This document shows, in pieces, positions 1 to 7,835 of a stretch of DNA of 64,000 nt. This DNA is from Flavobacteriales bacterium (lineage in GTDB: Bacteria; Bacteroidota; Bacteroidia; NS11-12g; UBA9320). Position 1 is the first letter of the stretch, and each line of letters starts with the position of its first letter. Below the pieces are notes generated by a model that saw only the letters and a list, made by a program, of their open reading frames with translations, was not told where the DNA came from and made no database searches. The DNA lies in NCBI GenBank assembly GCA_020635355.1, contig JACJZW010000015.1, positions 12,370 through 76,369 of the forward strand. The letters run 5' to 3'. The position numbers were made by a program, and so were the translations under genes.

Positions 1-993
1 ATGATCGTAGAAATCACGGAATTCCTGTAAGGTTTTTGGCCATACCGATGGAATTTTCATCGCCCCGGGTGAAATATCCCACACCTCCCCATCGTGAGGA
101 TCCAGATCGCCGCCAAATCGGGCAACCAATAACATGGCCCACTTAAAAAATTCAGAACTATCCTCAATTACATCGGGTTTAAACTTTGGCGGAGCACCCG
201 GATCGTGGTAAACCCACCAGGTATGTCCGTCCCGATTGTACGTATTCAAGTCCTTGTTGGTAAGTGAAAACGGTGTAACCTCACCCCATTCAGGACCAAT
301 AAACTCAGGAATATGACCGGAGATTACATTACCGCTTTGATCCACGAAGATTTTAAATCCGAGTTGCTGCCATCGATTTGGATCCACTAAAACCGGGGTT
401 TTTACCAATTCGGGATACAACGGTTCATTAACCGGTTTATAATGCCTGCTGCGATAGTCATTCTGCTCATTCGATCCATCAAAAAATCCAAAGTTGATGT
501 ACTCCTTCGCAATAAAATTTCCCAGTGCCGCCGGATTTCCGTTGGTGTATTGAGCATCGGTATAATTGGTATCGTACCCGTATTTGATAAAAAGGGATTT
601 GATGATGCTATCAGTCAGGTGCCAGTCCGGAGAATTGCGGAAACGATGTTGAATCAATCGATAAACAGCGTAACTAATGGCCTTCTCACGGGCAGCCTCC
701 ACATCGGTGGGAATGGATACCCCGACAAAATTGCAGGTGTAATCGCCCACCTTGTTACCAAGGAGAAAGGGTCGGGCCAGGGTATCGTACGCAGCCCACG
801 CATCGTACATAGCTGCGGAGGTATGGAACAAATTCCGGGCGTGAACATTTGGGCGTGCGAAATCATTTCGAATCCCGTCCAGAACTGCCTCATTCCACTC
901 CATGGCCACGCTTTGAGACTTTACCTGAGGTGATAAAAACAGCCCTAAACCGATCAGTACGAGCAATCGTTTTCCAACTTTTGATGCCATCAT
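1..993 (-). CDS. Vanadium-haloperoxidase/DUF6851-like secreted protein, C-terminus cut by window edge
   Basis: An open frame of 331 codons runs leftward from ATG at 993 and leaves the window still open at base 1. It begins with two Met codons and a hydrophobic signal peptide ending near SPQVKSQ. The mature part starts with MEWNEAVLDGIRNDFARPNV and HARNLFHTSAAMYDAW, which I recognise from Bacteroidota proteins annotated as vanadium-dependent haloperoxidase-related (acid phosphatase/VCPO superfamily, DUF6851). The phosphate- or vanadate-binding Arg/His motifs of that superfamily lie in the C-terminal half, outside this window, so catalysis cannot be judged. No partner gene is next to it; pirin diverges at 1091. 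Confidence 0.72.
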   Translation of the reverse strand, partial: MMASKVGKRLLVLIGLGLFLSPQVKSQSVAMEWNEAVLDGIRNDFARPNVHARNLFHTSAAMYDAWAAYDTLARPFLLGNKVGDYTCNFVGVSIPTDVEAAREKAISYAVYRLIQHRFRNSPDWHLTDSIIKSLFIKYGYDTNYTDAQYTNGNPAALGNFIAKEYINFGFFDGSNEQNDYRSRHYKPVNEPLYPELVKTPVLVDPNRWQQLGFKIFVDQSGNVISGHIPEFIGPEWGEVTPFSLTNKDLNTYNRDGHTWWVYHDPGAPPKFKPDVIEDSSEFFKWAMLLVARFGGDLDPHDGEVWDISPGAMKIPSVWPKTLQEFRDFYDH

Positions 994-1090
994 AAATCAA
1001 ATGTACAGGTACGAACTTGGGCATCATCAAAAGGTTGTTCACATGAACCGGTACACAAACTAATTATCAAACAGGTTGTTCTTTGCGGAT

Positions 1091-1963
1091 ATGGCGTTCA
1101 AAGAGGTGGTTGCCCAACATCCGGCACAAAAAATTCAAATGGATCAATTGATGGTTGATCAGGCGTTGCCTGTAGCCGATCTCGACCAATGGGATCCCGT
1201 GCTGCTCATTCATCACGGATTTGATTATTTGGAGGCCGGTTGGCATCCAAGACAATCCGGTGTGGGTCCTCATCCGCATCGGGGTTTTTCACCCATCACC
1301 TTTGTGATTCGGGGCGATGTGCATCATCGCGACTCCCGAGGCAACTCGTCTGTGGTAAAAGCAGGTGGCATGCAATGGATGGACGCCGGAATGGGGATTA
1401 CACACAGTGAACGACCATCGGCTGAATTTGCTGAAACAGGTGGTCCAATGGAAATTGTTCAGTGTTGGATCAATCTGCCCGCCGCTAAAAAAATGGAACA
1501 ACCTCGTTATCAAGCCATTCAGGACATCGATGTTCCAACCTACCATACTTCGGATCAGCTTGCGGAGCTTCGTGTCTATGCCGGAAACCAATGGGGTTTG
1601 ACGGGTCCTGTTCAACCACGACTTCCGTTTGAAGCATATCGCATCGACCTAAAAAAAGGTGGTAAGCTCTCCCTTAACCTTCCCGACGGGCTGAATGCCG
1701 TGCTGTACAACCTTCGGGATACGATGTTGGTGAACAACGCCAACAGACTCTTTGTGAAGGAAGCCATGTTCCTGGGGTCAGAGGAAAACGATGTGGCGCT
1801 GGAGGCGATGGGGGATACCATTTGCATCGTTTTAGCGGGCAAACCCATTGGTGAGAAAGTCACGAAATACGGACCGTTCGTCATGAACTCTCAAACCGAA
1901 GTATTGGAGGCTTTACGAGACAGTCAGCTGGGGAAGATGGGAATTCTCATCGAAGAATTCTGA
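1091..1963 (+). CDS. Pirin family protein
   Basis: A 290-residue bicupin of the pirin family. The four metal ligands expected of pirins are visible: His61 and His63 in HPHRGF, and His105 and Glu107 in GITHSE, with the HHRDS stretch and QWMDAG between them. Pirins bind one iron; some members have quercetin 2,3-dioxygenase activity, others act as redox-sensing cofactors, so the substrate is not predictable. An in-frame TTG lies five codons upstream, but ATG at 1091 is the better start because it begins the conserved domain. The gene is single, with ftsE 32 bp downstream behind its own promoter box. Confidence 0.9.
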   Translation: MAFKEVVAQHPAQKIQMDQLMVDQALPVADLDQWDPVLLIHHGFDYLEAGWHPRQSGVGPHPHRGFSPITFVIRGDVHHRDSRGNSSVVKAGGMQWMDAGMGITHSERPSAEFAETGGPMEIVQCWINLPAAKKMEQPRYQAIQDIDVPTYHTSDQLAELRVYAGNQWGLTGPVQPRLPFEAYRIDLKKGGKLSLNLPDGLNAVLYNLRDTMLVNNANRLFVKEAMFLGSEENDVALEAMGDTICIVLAGKPIGEKVTKYGPFVMNSQTEVLEALRDSQLGKMGILIEEF

Positions 1964-1983
1964 TCGGTTTCCAACCGACGGCT

Positions 1984-1991
1984 TAGTTTTG
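1984..1991 (+). promoter_or_regulatory. Bacteroidota -7 box (TAGTTTTG) before ftsE
   Basis: Exact match to TAnnTTTG, the -7 element read by the Bacteroidota primary sigma factor. Only four bases separate it from the ftsE ATG at 1996, so the predicted transcript would start at or almost at the start codon. I see no convincing -33 TTTG. Confidence 0.5.
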
Positions 1992-1995
1992 TTCC

Positions 1996-2679
1996 ATGAC
2001 CGATGCTCCGGTAATACAGGTTGAAAATGCATTCATTTTTCAGTCGAACGACACCCTCGTTTTGCACGATGTATCCGTCAGCATTCAACCACACGAATTT
2101 GCCTACCTCATTGGAAAAACCGGATCCGGCAAATCATCCTTGCTAAAAACCCTCTATGGTGAGTTGCCTCTTCGTGAAGGTAAGGCCGCTGTAGCCGGAT
2201 ATGATCTCCCGTCCCTGACACGTAAAGACATTCCGGGCTTGCGAAGAAAAATTGGCATCGTGTTTCAGGATTTTCAATTGCTCAGTGATCGGAGGGTGTA
2301 TGACAATCTTGGTTTTGTTCTTCGGGCAACGGATTGGAAGGATAAGGATCAAATCGACAAGCGCATCCGTGAGGTGCTGGATTTGGTGGGTTTAAGCACG
2401 AAGGATTATAAATATCCGCATGAATTGTCGGGCGGTGAACAACAACGTGTAGTGATTGCCCGTGCCTTATTGAATTCGCCCGAAGTACTGCTGGCCGATG
2501 AGCCTACCGGCAACCTGGACCCCGATGTATCGGATGACATCATGCGGCTGTTGCACGACATCTGCGATCGCGGAACAGCGGTGTTAATGGCCACTCACGA
2601 CTACCGGATTCTTAACAAATTTCCCGGAACGATTTTTCAATGCGCCGATCAGAAGATTGAGCGAAAAGATCACATCTGA
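1996..2679 (+). CDS. ftsE: Cell-division ABC ATPase FtsE
   Basis: A 227-residue ABC ATPase with all motifs intact: Walker A GKTGSGKSS (40-48), Q-loop in GIVFQDFQLL (87-96), signature LSGGEQQR (144-151), Walker B LLADEPTGNLD (165-175) and the H-loop His201. The GIVFQDFQLLSDRRVYDN stretch and the short length are typical of FtsE, which with the membrane protein FtsX controls peptidoglycan hydrolases at the division septum. FtsX is not adjacent, which is common in Bacteroidota. A lipoprotein-export (LolD-like) role is the main alternative. A TAGTTTTG box ends four bases before the ATG. Confidence 0.87.
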   Translation: MTDAPVIQVENAFIFQSNDTLVLHDVSVSIQPHEFAYLIGKTGSGKSSLLKTLYGELPLREGKAAVAGYDLPSLTRKDIPGLRRKIGIVFQDFQLLSDRRVYDNLGFVLRATDWKDKDQIDKRIREVLDLVGLSTKDYKYPHELSGGEQQRVVIARALLNSPEVLLADEPTGNLDPDVSDDIMRLLHDICDRGTAVLMATHDYRILNKFPGTIFQCADQKIERKDHI

Positions 2680-2684
2680 CCTTC

Positions 2685-3098
2685 CTATTTTTCGAAGATC
2701 CTCTCCCACTCCCGGCAGGCATCAACCAACGTGCGATCTTCCTGGAGTAGCACTTCATGCTGCGTATGAATGAGATGTTGCAGCGCTTGACTATGGTTTG
2801 GATGGTTTAGCCAGAATGTGGCCTCAGAGGAAAGAATCGCCTTGAGCAAATCACCCGGATAGAAATCGCCTTCCGCTAAAATATCCTTGGTGAGTTGTTC
2901 CAAGGCGATCGGAATTAAATGCACCAAACTGATGTTCTGCCCAATCATGATGCGCAAGTCTTCCGTGTCAAATTGATTCAACGGCTTTTTGCGCAAGGCA
3001 TGACACGTGGTTACCAGGTAACTGTCGTATCCCGGCTCACCCCAAAAATCCTGTTCAAGTTCTTCGAGCGTTTTGGATCGCACGGTTGGATTCACCAT
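2685..3098 (-). CDS. CdiI-type contact-dependent inhibition immunity-like protein
   Basis: A 137-residue soluble protein. LEELEQDFWGEP near the N-terminus, CHALRKKPLNQF, DLRIMIGQNISLVHLIPIAL and EGDFYPGDLLKAIL are the conserved blocks of the family annotated as contact-dependent growth inhibition immunity protein (CdiI_2-like). Proteins of this family normally neutralise the C-terminal toxin of a CdiA or polymorphic toxin. No such toxin gene is in the window, so this is an orphan here. It is the last gene of a leftward run that starts at 5051 and lies 11 bp beyond the preceding gene. The role in defence is inferred from family naming only. Confidence 0.75.
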   Translation of the reverse strand: MVNPTVRSKTLEELEQDFWGEPGYDSYLVTTCHALRKKPLNQFDTEDLRIMIGQNISLVHLIPIALEQLTKDILAEGDFYPGDLLKAILSSEATFWLNHPNHSQALQHLIHTQHEVLLQEDRTLVDACREWERIFEK

Positions 3099-3109
3099 TT
3101 GGCAACCAT

Positions 3110-3313
3110 TTAGATTTTTTTAAGAATCTGTTCAGGTAACACCTTGGATAAGAGCATTTTTTGCGAGGCCTTGAGGGTGACAAATTTCCAATTCGATAAT
3201 CCGTCCAGTGATACACAGCACACCTTTGCCTGGGCATTGATTTCGAACTGATCGGAATCAGCATTAAATTGAACATTCCCTTTTCCAAATTTTCCTTCGT
3301 AGGCCTGGGTCAT
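3110..3313 (-). CDS. C-terminal half of a split secreted protein (or short coupled gene)
   Basis: A 67-codon frame whose ATG overlaps the stop of the preceding frame as ATGA. It has no signal peptide of its own. The product, with GKGNVQFNADSDQFEIN followed by GLSNWKFVTLK and ending LSKVLPEQILKKI, looks like the C-terminal part of a Bacteroidota secreted family whose N-terminal part is the frame at 3310-3738; from memory, in relatives both halves sit in one polypeptide. It may therefore be made by a -1 frameshift, by translational coupling, or be the tail of a gene broken by an indel. Function unknown. Confidence 0.6.
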   Translation of the reverse strand: MTQAYEGKFGKGNVQFNADSDQFEINAQAKVCCVSLDGLSNWKFVTLKASQKMLLSKVLPEQILKKI

Positions 3314-3738
3314 CCCTTTTGCTTGGCTTTGGCTTTTGCGGATTCACCCGCTTCTCCCTCGGTGTACGGTATGGTCATCTGATTGGTGTGATGCAGAATG
3401 GTATAAAACTGGCTATCAATCTGTACTATGGAATCAATGGCCACAATGGAATAACCACGCGTTTCAATTCCCATATTGGATGCCAATTGATACGTCATTT
3501 TCATGAGGCTTACAAACGTGGATCTAGGCGTAATCTCGAAGAACTCAGGCACCACATAGTTCATAGCCGTGTCGAATTCCTGGCTTTTCATCAAGTTACT
3601 ATACACCTCGAAATCCTGCTTCAGATTCGCGATAGGAGTCTGAGCAGAAACGCCGGACACACAATTGATAAAGAGAAAGGGAAAGACCACCTGCGCAAGG
3701 CCTCGTTGGTTGAAGAGAAAGAGGGATAATCGACGCAT
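3310..3738 (-). CDS. Secreted protein, N-terminal half of a frameshifted gene
   Basis: A 142-residue product with an N-terminal hydrophobic signal ending near SGVSAQ. The body contains FEVYSNLMKSQEFDTAMNYV and VVPEFFEITPRS, resembling Bacteroidota secreted proteins of unknown function that carry a NWKF-containing C-terminal half. Here that half is in the -1 frame (3110-3313). The frame ends in a Lys/Ala-rich tail, SAKAKAKQKG, directly before TGA. It lies 10 bp after the PaiB-like gene and is probably in the same leftward transcript. No enzymatic motif is visible. Confidence 0.65.
   Translation of the reverse strand: MRRLSLFLFNQRGLAQVVFPFLFINCVSGVSAQTPIANLKQDFEVYSNLMKSQEFDTAMNYVVPEFFEITPRSTFVSLMKMTYQLASNMGIETRGYSIVAIDSIVQIDSQFYTILHHTNQMTIPYTEGEAGESAKAKAKQKG
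3313..3319 (-). other. Candidate -1 frameshift heptamer A AAG GGA
   Basis: On the minus strand the last two sense codons of the upstream frame are AAG GGA, preceded by an A and followed at once by the TGA stop. This gives A AAG GGA, which fits the X XXY YYZ pattern of slippery heptamers. A one-base backward slip continues as AAA GGG ATG ACC, straight into the downstream 67-codon frame. Whether slippage really happens is unproven. Confidence 0.4.
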
Positions 3739-3748
3739 ATCGGTTGAA

Positions 3749-4381
3749 CTACTTATGGATACGATGTTGTCGTTTTTTCATTTCACGGGCGATGTAACGG
3801 GCACTGTCATCTCCCATTTCAAGTTGATCAATGATGTTGTGGTAACTCTGCACATCCCTGTCCTGACTGAGCTTAAACACCGTATCGATGGACTCCACCT
3901 CAATCTCAAACGCAGCAATCGCTCCAATCACCCGTTGCTTAAAATCATCGGGAAGTTGATCGTATACCGTGGGAGAATCGGGATTGTTGCCCTCAAAGTG
4001 GAGGGACGTTTTTCTCAAAATATCCACCACTTTCTCTCCTTCTCCAAAACGAATGGAACCCCGTACATGTACGCTCATATAGTTCCAGGTGGAGGCGGTG
4101 TGCGGATTGGAATACCACGATCCGCTCACATAGGTGTTTTTGCCTGTGAATACCACCAGAACGTTCGGGTTTTGCTGAAACGCCAAATGATGATCGGTGT
4201 GTTTCATGAGATGGCCTCGAAGGACTTGCTTTCCACCTGCCTCCTCAAGAAATACAGGTACTTGGGTAACAACAGGACGTAGTTCTGCGGTACACCCGGA
4301 TAAAAAGGCCAGCGGAAATTCCGCAATCAATTCAGCGATGAGCCTTGGGTCATCTTCTTTGTGATAGGGTAAATTATACAT
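3749..4381 (-). CDS. FMN-binding negative transcriptional regulator, PaiB family
   Basis: A 210-residue split-barrel flavoprotein. It begins MYNLPYHKEDD and carries the family blocks GHLMKHTDHH, FTGKNTYVSGSWY, TWNYMSVHVRG and the helical C-terminal segment with YDQLPDDFKQRVIGAI. PaiB-type proteins bind FMN; in Bacillus, PaiB is linked to repression of sporulation and protease genes, but most homologues are uncharacterised. A longer reading starting 16 codons upstream (4429) is possible, but family members begin at the MY- residue, so ATG 4381 is chosen. It sits 58 bp after the zinc-ribbon gene. Confidence 0.83.
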   Translation of the reverse strand: MYNLPYHKEDDPRLIAELIAEFPLAFLSGCTAELRPVVTQVPVFLEEAGGKQVLRGHLMKHTDHHLAFQQNPNVLVVFTGKNTYVSGSWYSNPHTASTWNYMSVHVRGSIRFGEGEKVVDILRKTSLHFEGNNPDSPTVYDQLPDDFKQRVIGAIAAFEIEVESIDTVFKLSQDRDVQSYHNIIDQLEMGDDSARYIAREMKKRQHRIHK

Positions 4382-4439
4382 CGATGTCTTAGCCTTACCT
4401 ACGATCAAATCGGACCAGCCAGCCCCCACATGATTACAA

Positions 4440-5051
4440 TTACTCTTTGCGATCTACTTCGTAAATGGTTCCGTCTTCGTACATCTGTCTTAAATCCGAT
4501 TTAGGATAACCATATATCAGGCTATCATAATTCTCGGGCTTGTCCAACTCCTTTACGCCGGACTTCTTATTGGTCATCAAATTGTTCTGGGACAAGTAAA
4601 TGGTATCTGTATCCACCAGCATCACCTTCATATTGGAATAAAAACCATCTTCAGGCTCGTAATTGTAGATATCTCCTTCAATCGGTTCAGCGATATACGC
4701 CTTATCGCGTTTGGTGTTTTGAGCGCTGGTAATACTCACGGCCACCACAATGATGGCGATGATGCCTAAACCGGAGAATTGCCAAAGAGGGCCGCGGGCT
4801 TGACTTTTGAATTGATCAAAGTCTCGCCTAACCGTCTCCGGAATTTCCTTCTTCTTCTCGAATTTCGCGTTGCAATGGGTACAAGCCACTACGCCGTACT
4901 TACCAATTGGGAACATTGGTATCCAGAAGACATGTGCATGTCGCCTCCAAACGCCCATCTCCATGGAACCTTGCGTTCCGCACTCCGGGCACGTAGCCGA
5001 CTTCAATTGTTCACCACCTAAAAAGGTTGAATTGTAACCGTAAATTACCAT
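4440..5051 (-). CDS. Zinc-ribbon membrane protein of unknown function
   Basis: A 203-residue protein. The N-terminus holds two Cys pairs (CPECG near residue 21 and CTHC near residue 57), a probable zinc ribbon, with aromatic HVFWIPMFPIGKYG between them. One membrane helix follows (about residues 97-112, GIIAIIVVAVSI). The remaining acidic, Tyr-rich part (YNYEPEDGFYSNMKVMLVD) would lie on the other side of the membrane. Similar zinc-ribbon-plus-helix proteins are common in Bacteroidota but have no assigned role. It is the first gene of the leftward group ending at 2685. A near-match to the -7 box (TATATTCG) lies upstream. Confidence 0.75.
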   Translation of the reverse strand: MVIYGYNSTFLGGEQLKSATCPECGTQGSMEMGVWRRHAHVFWIPMFPIGKYGVVACTHCNAKFEKKKEIPETVRRDFDQFKSQARGPLWQFSGLGIIAIIVVAVSITSAQNTKRDKAYIAEPIEGDIYNYEPEDGFYSNMKVMLVDTDTIYLSQNNLMTNKKSGVKELDKPENYDSLIYGYPKSDLRQMYEDGTIYEVDRKE

Positions 5052-5155
5052 GTTGTTTGATTGTGATTGCTGGGGAACGAATATAATCGACCATGCGATT
5101 CATAAACCTATTGAACACGGTTTTCTTGTTGGTTTCTACCAAAAAAGAGGATGAC

Positions 5156-5191
5156 AAAAAAAGCCGACATCCGTATACGGGTGTCGGCTTT
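5156..5191 (-). terminator. Intrinsic terminator after the T9SS cargo gene
   Basis: On the minus strand a 14-bp stem (AAAGCCGACACCCG pairing with its near-perfect complement, one G-U pair, TATA loop) is followed by seven T. It ends transcription of the gene at 5209-6402. Confidence 0.8.
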
Positions 5192-5208
5192 GAAGAAATG
5201 GTGTCTTC

Positions 5209-6402
5209 TTAATTTTGAATGGAGATTTTCTGATATCCGGCTAGTTGACCGTTTTGATATACGTTCATGATGTAGTGACCCGAACTTAAATCCGATACGT
5301 CAATGGTTTGCAGGTCTGTTACATGCATTTTGGAGCGCAATACCCGTCCAAAAACGTCAACCAATTCATAGGAAACTGACTCACCCAGGTTTGAGCTAGA
5401 AAGGGTGATTACACCGTGACTGGCAGGATTCGGGAAAATGGCTACATCCACCATAGAATTCAGCTTATGTATCCCAACCGAATTCTCATCCATACGGTCT
5501 TGCATCACTTCCATCTTTTCCATCGTGGTTGGTTTATCCGCCTCATAGTGGATAGCCACTAACGGAAGCAATTCATCAGCACGGTAGAAATACACTCTTC
5601 GGTAGGTTGCAATTTGTCCTTGAGTGAGTCCAAAAGCGGTAAGCAACTGCGCTGGTGCCTGAGCCCCTCCTAGAAAAAAGCTGTCCTGAACAGAAACCCA
5701 TTCTGAAACTTGCAGAACCGGAATGGTGTAAAACTGGCCGGTAGCGAAGTTCTTCACTTTTATACTTCCCCAACCAATCACGGAATCCGTTTGTGAGCGG
5801 CTTGTCTTGCGCTCGCCGGCCGTGTTATTCAGCCCAAAGGCTCCGATTGTCAAATTGAATTTGGTGGTAAACTTGGAGGTTGATGTCCAATTTTTACCGT
5901 TTGTTACCGGATAGGACATATCTACATTGGGTACATCTCGTACAATGCCTTGAACCGGGAACGTCACATTGTCGGTAGCACCACCGGTAACCAGTGTCAA
6001 TGAGATCACTTGTTCATCGGGAATTTCTTCTCCCAGGTAGGCTGATTCGCTGGCATCCACCTTTTGATAGGCTGTTGCATTGTATGACAATCCTCCGGCG
6101 AAGTTGTAATGCACCGCCTTGTTGTACGTTGCGTTGGCAAAATTGGTTGAGGTAGTTCCGTCCCGTCGATACAGAAAACTTCCGGCACTTGTGGCGGTTG
6201 TAATATCCCAGGAACCATTGGTTTTAGCGGTAGCCAGGGAGGAGAAATCCGTCATATTCTGCACGCGGTTGAAGGTGTCCACCAAAACAATCTTGGCAGT
6301 GGCCGGTGAATTCACGGTAATCTGCGCCGAGACGTCAAGCCCTGATCCAATTAGGATAAGGGATAAAAGACAACATTTAATTGTGGTAATCATTGTGTTC
6401 AT
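5209..6402 (-). CDS. Secreted protein with T9SS type A sorting domain
   Basis: A 397-residue protein with a signal peptide (hydrophobic core LLSLILIG, ending DVSAQ). The central part is Thr/Ser/Asn-rich beta-type sequence with no motif that I recognise; its opening talks of NSPATAKIVLVDTFNR and GSWDIT. The last 80 residues are a type IX secretion C-terminal domain: VAIFPNPASHGVITL, DVFGRVLRS and LSSGHYIMNVYQ, ending KISIQN. Such domains direct export by the T9SS and are cleaved by PorU, encoded at 43.8 kb. Possible surface adhesin or enzyme; substrate unknown. It is monocistronic with its own terminator. The 207 bases upstream (6403-6609) hold nothing that I recognise. Confidence 0.82.
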   Translation of the reverse strand: MNTMITTIKCCLLSLILIGSGLDVSAQITVNSPATAKIVLVDTFNRVQNMTDFSSLATAKTNGSWDITTATSAGSFLYRRDGTTSTNFANATYNKAVHYNFAGGLSYNATAYQKVDASESAYLGEEIPDEQVISLTLVTGGATDNVTFPVQGIVRDVPNVDMSYPVTNGKNWTSTSKFTTKFNLTIGAFGLNNTAGERKTSRSQTDSVIGWGSIKVKNFATGQFYTIPVLQVSEWVSVQDSFFLGGAQAPAQLLTAFGLTQGQIATYRRVYFYRADELLPLVAIHYEADKPTTMEKMEVMQDRMDENSVGIHKLNSMVDVAIFPNPASHGVITLSSSNLGESVSYELVDVFGRVLRSKMHVTDLQTIDVSDLSSGHYIMNVYQNGQLAGYQKISIQN

Positions 6403-6609
6403 ATAGGTTGATTTTTTAAGACTACATAGTTAACCATTTGGTATTCCAAAACAAAATGGGTTTAGGGCATAATGCATCAACGGAATCGGGACGTGTTTTC
6501 TCCCATTTAAATGACACCATTGGAAGTCCTAACCTATGCGCCTGAATTTCACACAGCGGGACAGAATGGATTGCCTCATGTCAATTAATTGCCTTGGATG
6601 TGTCAACCA

Positions 6610-6969
6610 TTAAAATGAATAACTTAATTGACAACACAAGATGGTCAAAATCACCGAGCCTATCGTCCCAAGGATATAGAACAGCATGCGAAGGTTGGTG
6701 GGTTCGAACCACCGGCCCAGGTAGTGGTGGATCAGGCATTCGGCTAAAAAGCCAAATGAAAAAGCCAAATTGGCTATGACTCCATAGATCACGATCCAAA
6801 TAATGTCCGCAACATAAAACGAAGTCGCAAAGATGGTCATGCTTATGGCTCCCGCCAATCCCACGGCAAGGTTAAAGGGTAAGCGCCTACCCTCCCACCA
6901 TTGCAAGGCGTTGTCCAATGGGTCGGTTCGCGGTTCGTCGAAATCCAGTACTTCTTCGGTTGATGACAT
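6610..6969 (-). CDS. Small integral membrane protein of unknown function
   Basis: A 119-residue protein with an acidic N-terminus (STEEVLDFDEPRTDPLDNALQWWEGRR) and three probable membrane helices: about residues 32-50, 54-76 and 94-114. The motif LQWWEGRRLPFNLAVGLAG recurs in hypothetical membrane proteins of Bacteroidota. No catalytic residues are evident. It lies 93 bp downstream of the methyltransferase in the same direction and could share its transcript. Confidence 0.7.
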   Translation of the reverse strand: MSSTEEVLDFDEPRTDPLDNALQWWEGRRLPFNLAVGLAGAISMTIFATSFYVADIIWIVIYGVIANLAFSFGFLAECLIHHYLGRWFEPTNLRMLFYILGTIGSVILTILCCQLSYSF

Positions 6970-7062
6970 TCAGGTGGAAACGAATAACGGATAACTAAGA
7001 ACGAATATCCAGGATAAATCGGTAATTACATGAAATAAGAACAACAAGGTTCATCCGAAAAA

Positions 7063-7821
7063 CTAATGGGGTTTTTCGCCCACCAAAACCAGGTTTGGGG
7101 TGAACACCACATCGTCCCAGGTCCGGGCAGAAGCAAAGAGAATGAGTTTGCGCCAAAGCACATACTTGAACCAGATAATACGCCGGAAGAATTCCTTAAC
7201 AGGGTTCTCAATGAAAACCAGTCCGGGAAGTACACGGGCATTCAGGTAACCAGCAGATTGCATGATTTGCATACCGCTGTTTTTATTCAGAAAAACCTCA
7301 TGCGTAAAATCAGCAAAAGCAAAAACCGATGCTTGTGGGGCATCCATATTGGGCGTTCGGAACAACACTCGTCCGCCCGGTCGTAAAGCCTTGAACACCA
7401 CTTGTAAAAAGTCCATCAACTCATCTTTGGTGAGGTGTTCAATCAAATCAATCGCGGTTACGACGTCAAATTCTTCGTGGTGAAGGGACAGAAAATCGGC
7501 TGCCTCGGCAAGTTCGATTCCTTCCACACCAAACACCCCGGCCATCTTCACTTGTTCCGGACTCAGATCAATACCTTGAGTATGGTTGTATCCCGCATCC
7601 CGCATGGCTTGAACGAAGGATCCTGTCCCGCACCCAATGTCCAGAATCCGAACGGATTTATCACCGGGCATAAGACCTTCAAACTCGCGTTTAAAATAGC
7701 GACGCTGTTGTTCAAAATGAATGCGTTGAGCGTTGGTTCCCTCCACCCCTGAATGGGTGGTATAGTATCGCTCATACAGGATTTTACGGTACTTCACTGG
7801 CGTGGATCGATGGGCAAACAT
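7063..7821 (-). CDS. Class I SAM-dependent methyltransferase
   Basis: A 252-residue Rossmann methyltransferase. Motif I is LDIGCGTGSF (about residues 60-69), the acidic end of beta-2 is GIDLSP, motif IV-like DVVTAIDLIEHL, and LRPGGRVLFRTPN is the post-IV block. A tail of about 70 residues with FFRRIIWFKYVLW could be a membrane-associated helix. This arrangement is that of Methyltransf_23-like proteins often linked to glycan or lipid modification; the substrate cannot be told. It diverges from rnhB with only 14 bp between start codons. Confidence 0.82.
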   Translation of the reverse strand: MFAHRSTPVKYRKILYERYYTTHSGVEGTNAQRIHFEQQRRYFKREFEGLMPGDKSVRILDIGCGTGSFVQAMRDAGYNHTQGIDLSPEQVKMAGVFGVEGIELAEAADFLSLHHEEFDVVTAIDLIEHLTKDELMDFLQVVFKALRPGGRVLFRTPNMDAPQASVFAFADFTHEVFLNKNSGMQIMQSAGYLNARVLPGLVFIENPVKEFFRRIIWFKYVLWRKLILFASARTWDDVVFTPNLVLVGEKPH

Positions 7822-7824
7822 AGC

Positions 7825-7832
7825 TATTTTTG
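7825..7832 (+). promoter_or_regulatory. -7 box (TATTTTTG) before rnhB
   Basis: Exact TAnnTTTG match ending three bases before the rnhB ATG at 7836. It lies in the 14-bp gap between the two divergent start codons, so any -33 element would be inside the methyltransferase gene. Confidence 0.45.
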
Positions 7833-7835
7833 CCT

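Noticed and set aside
442..933. Long open frame on the plus strand
   Set aside because: It is antisense to the haloperoxidase-like gene that runs 1-993 on the minus strand with a signal peptide and family motifs; the plus-strand product shows no such features.
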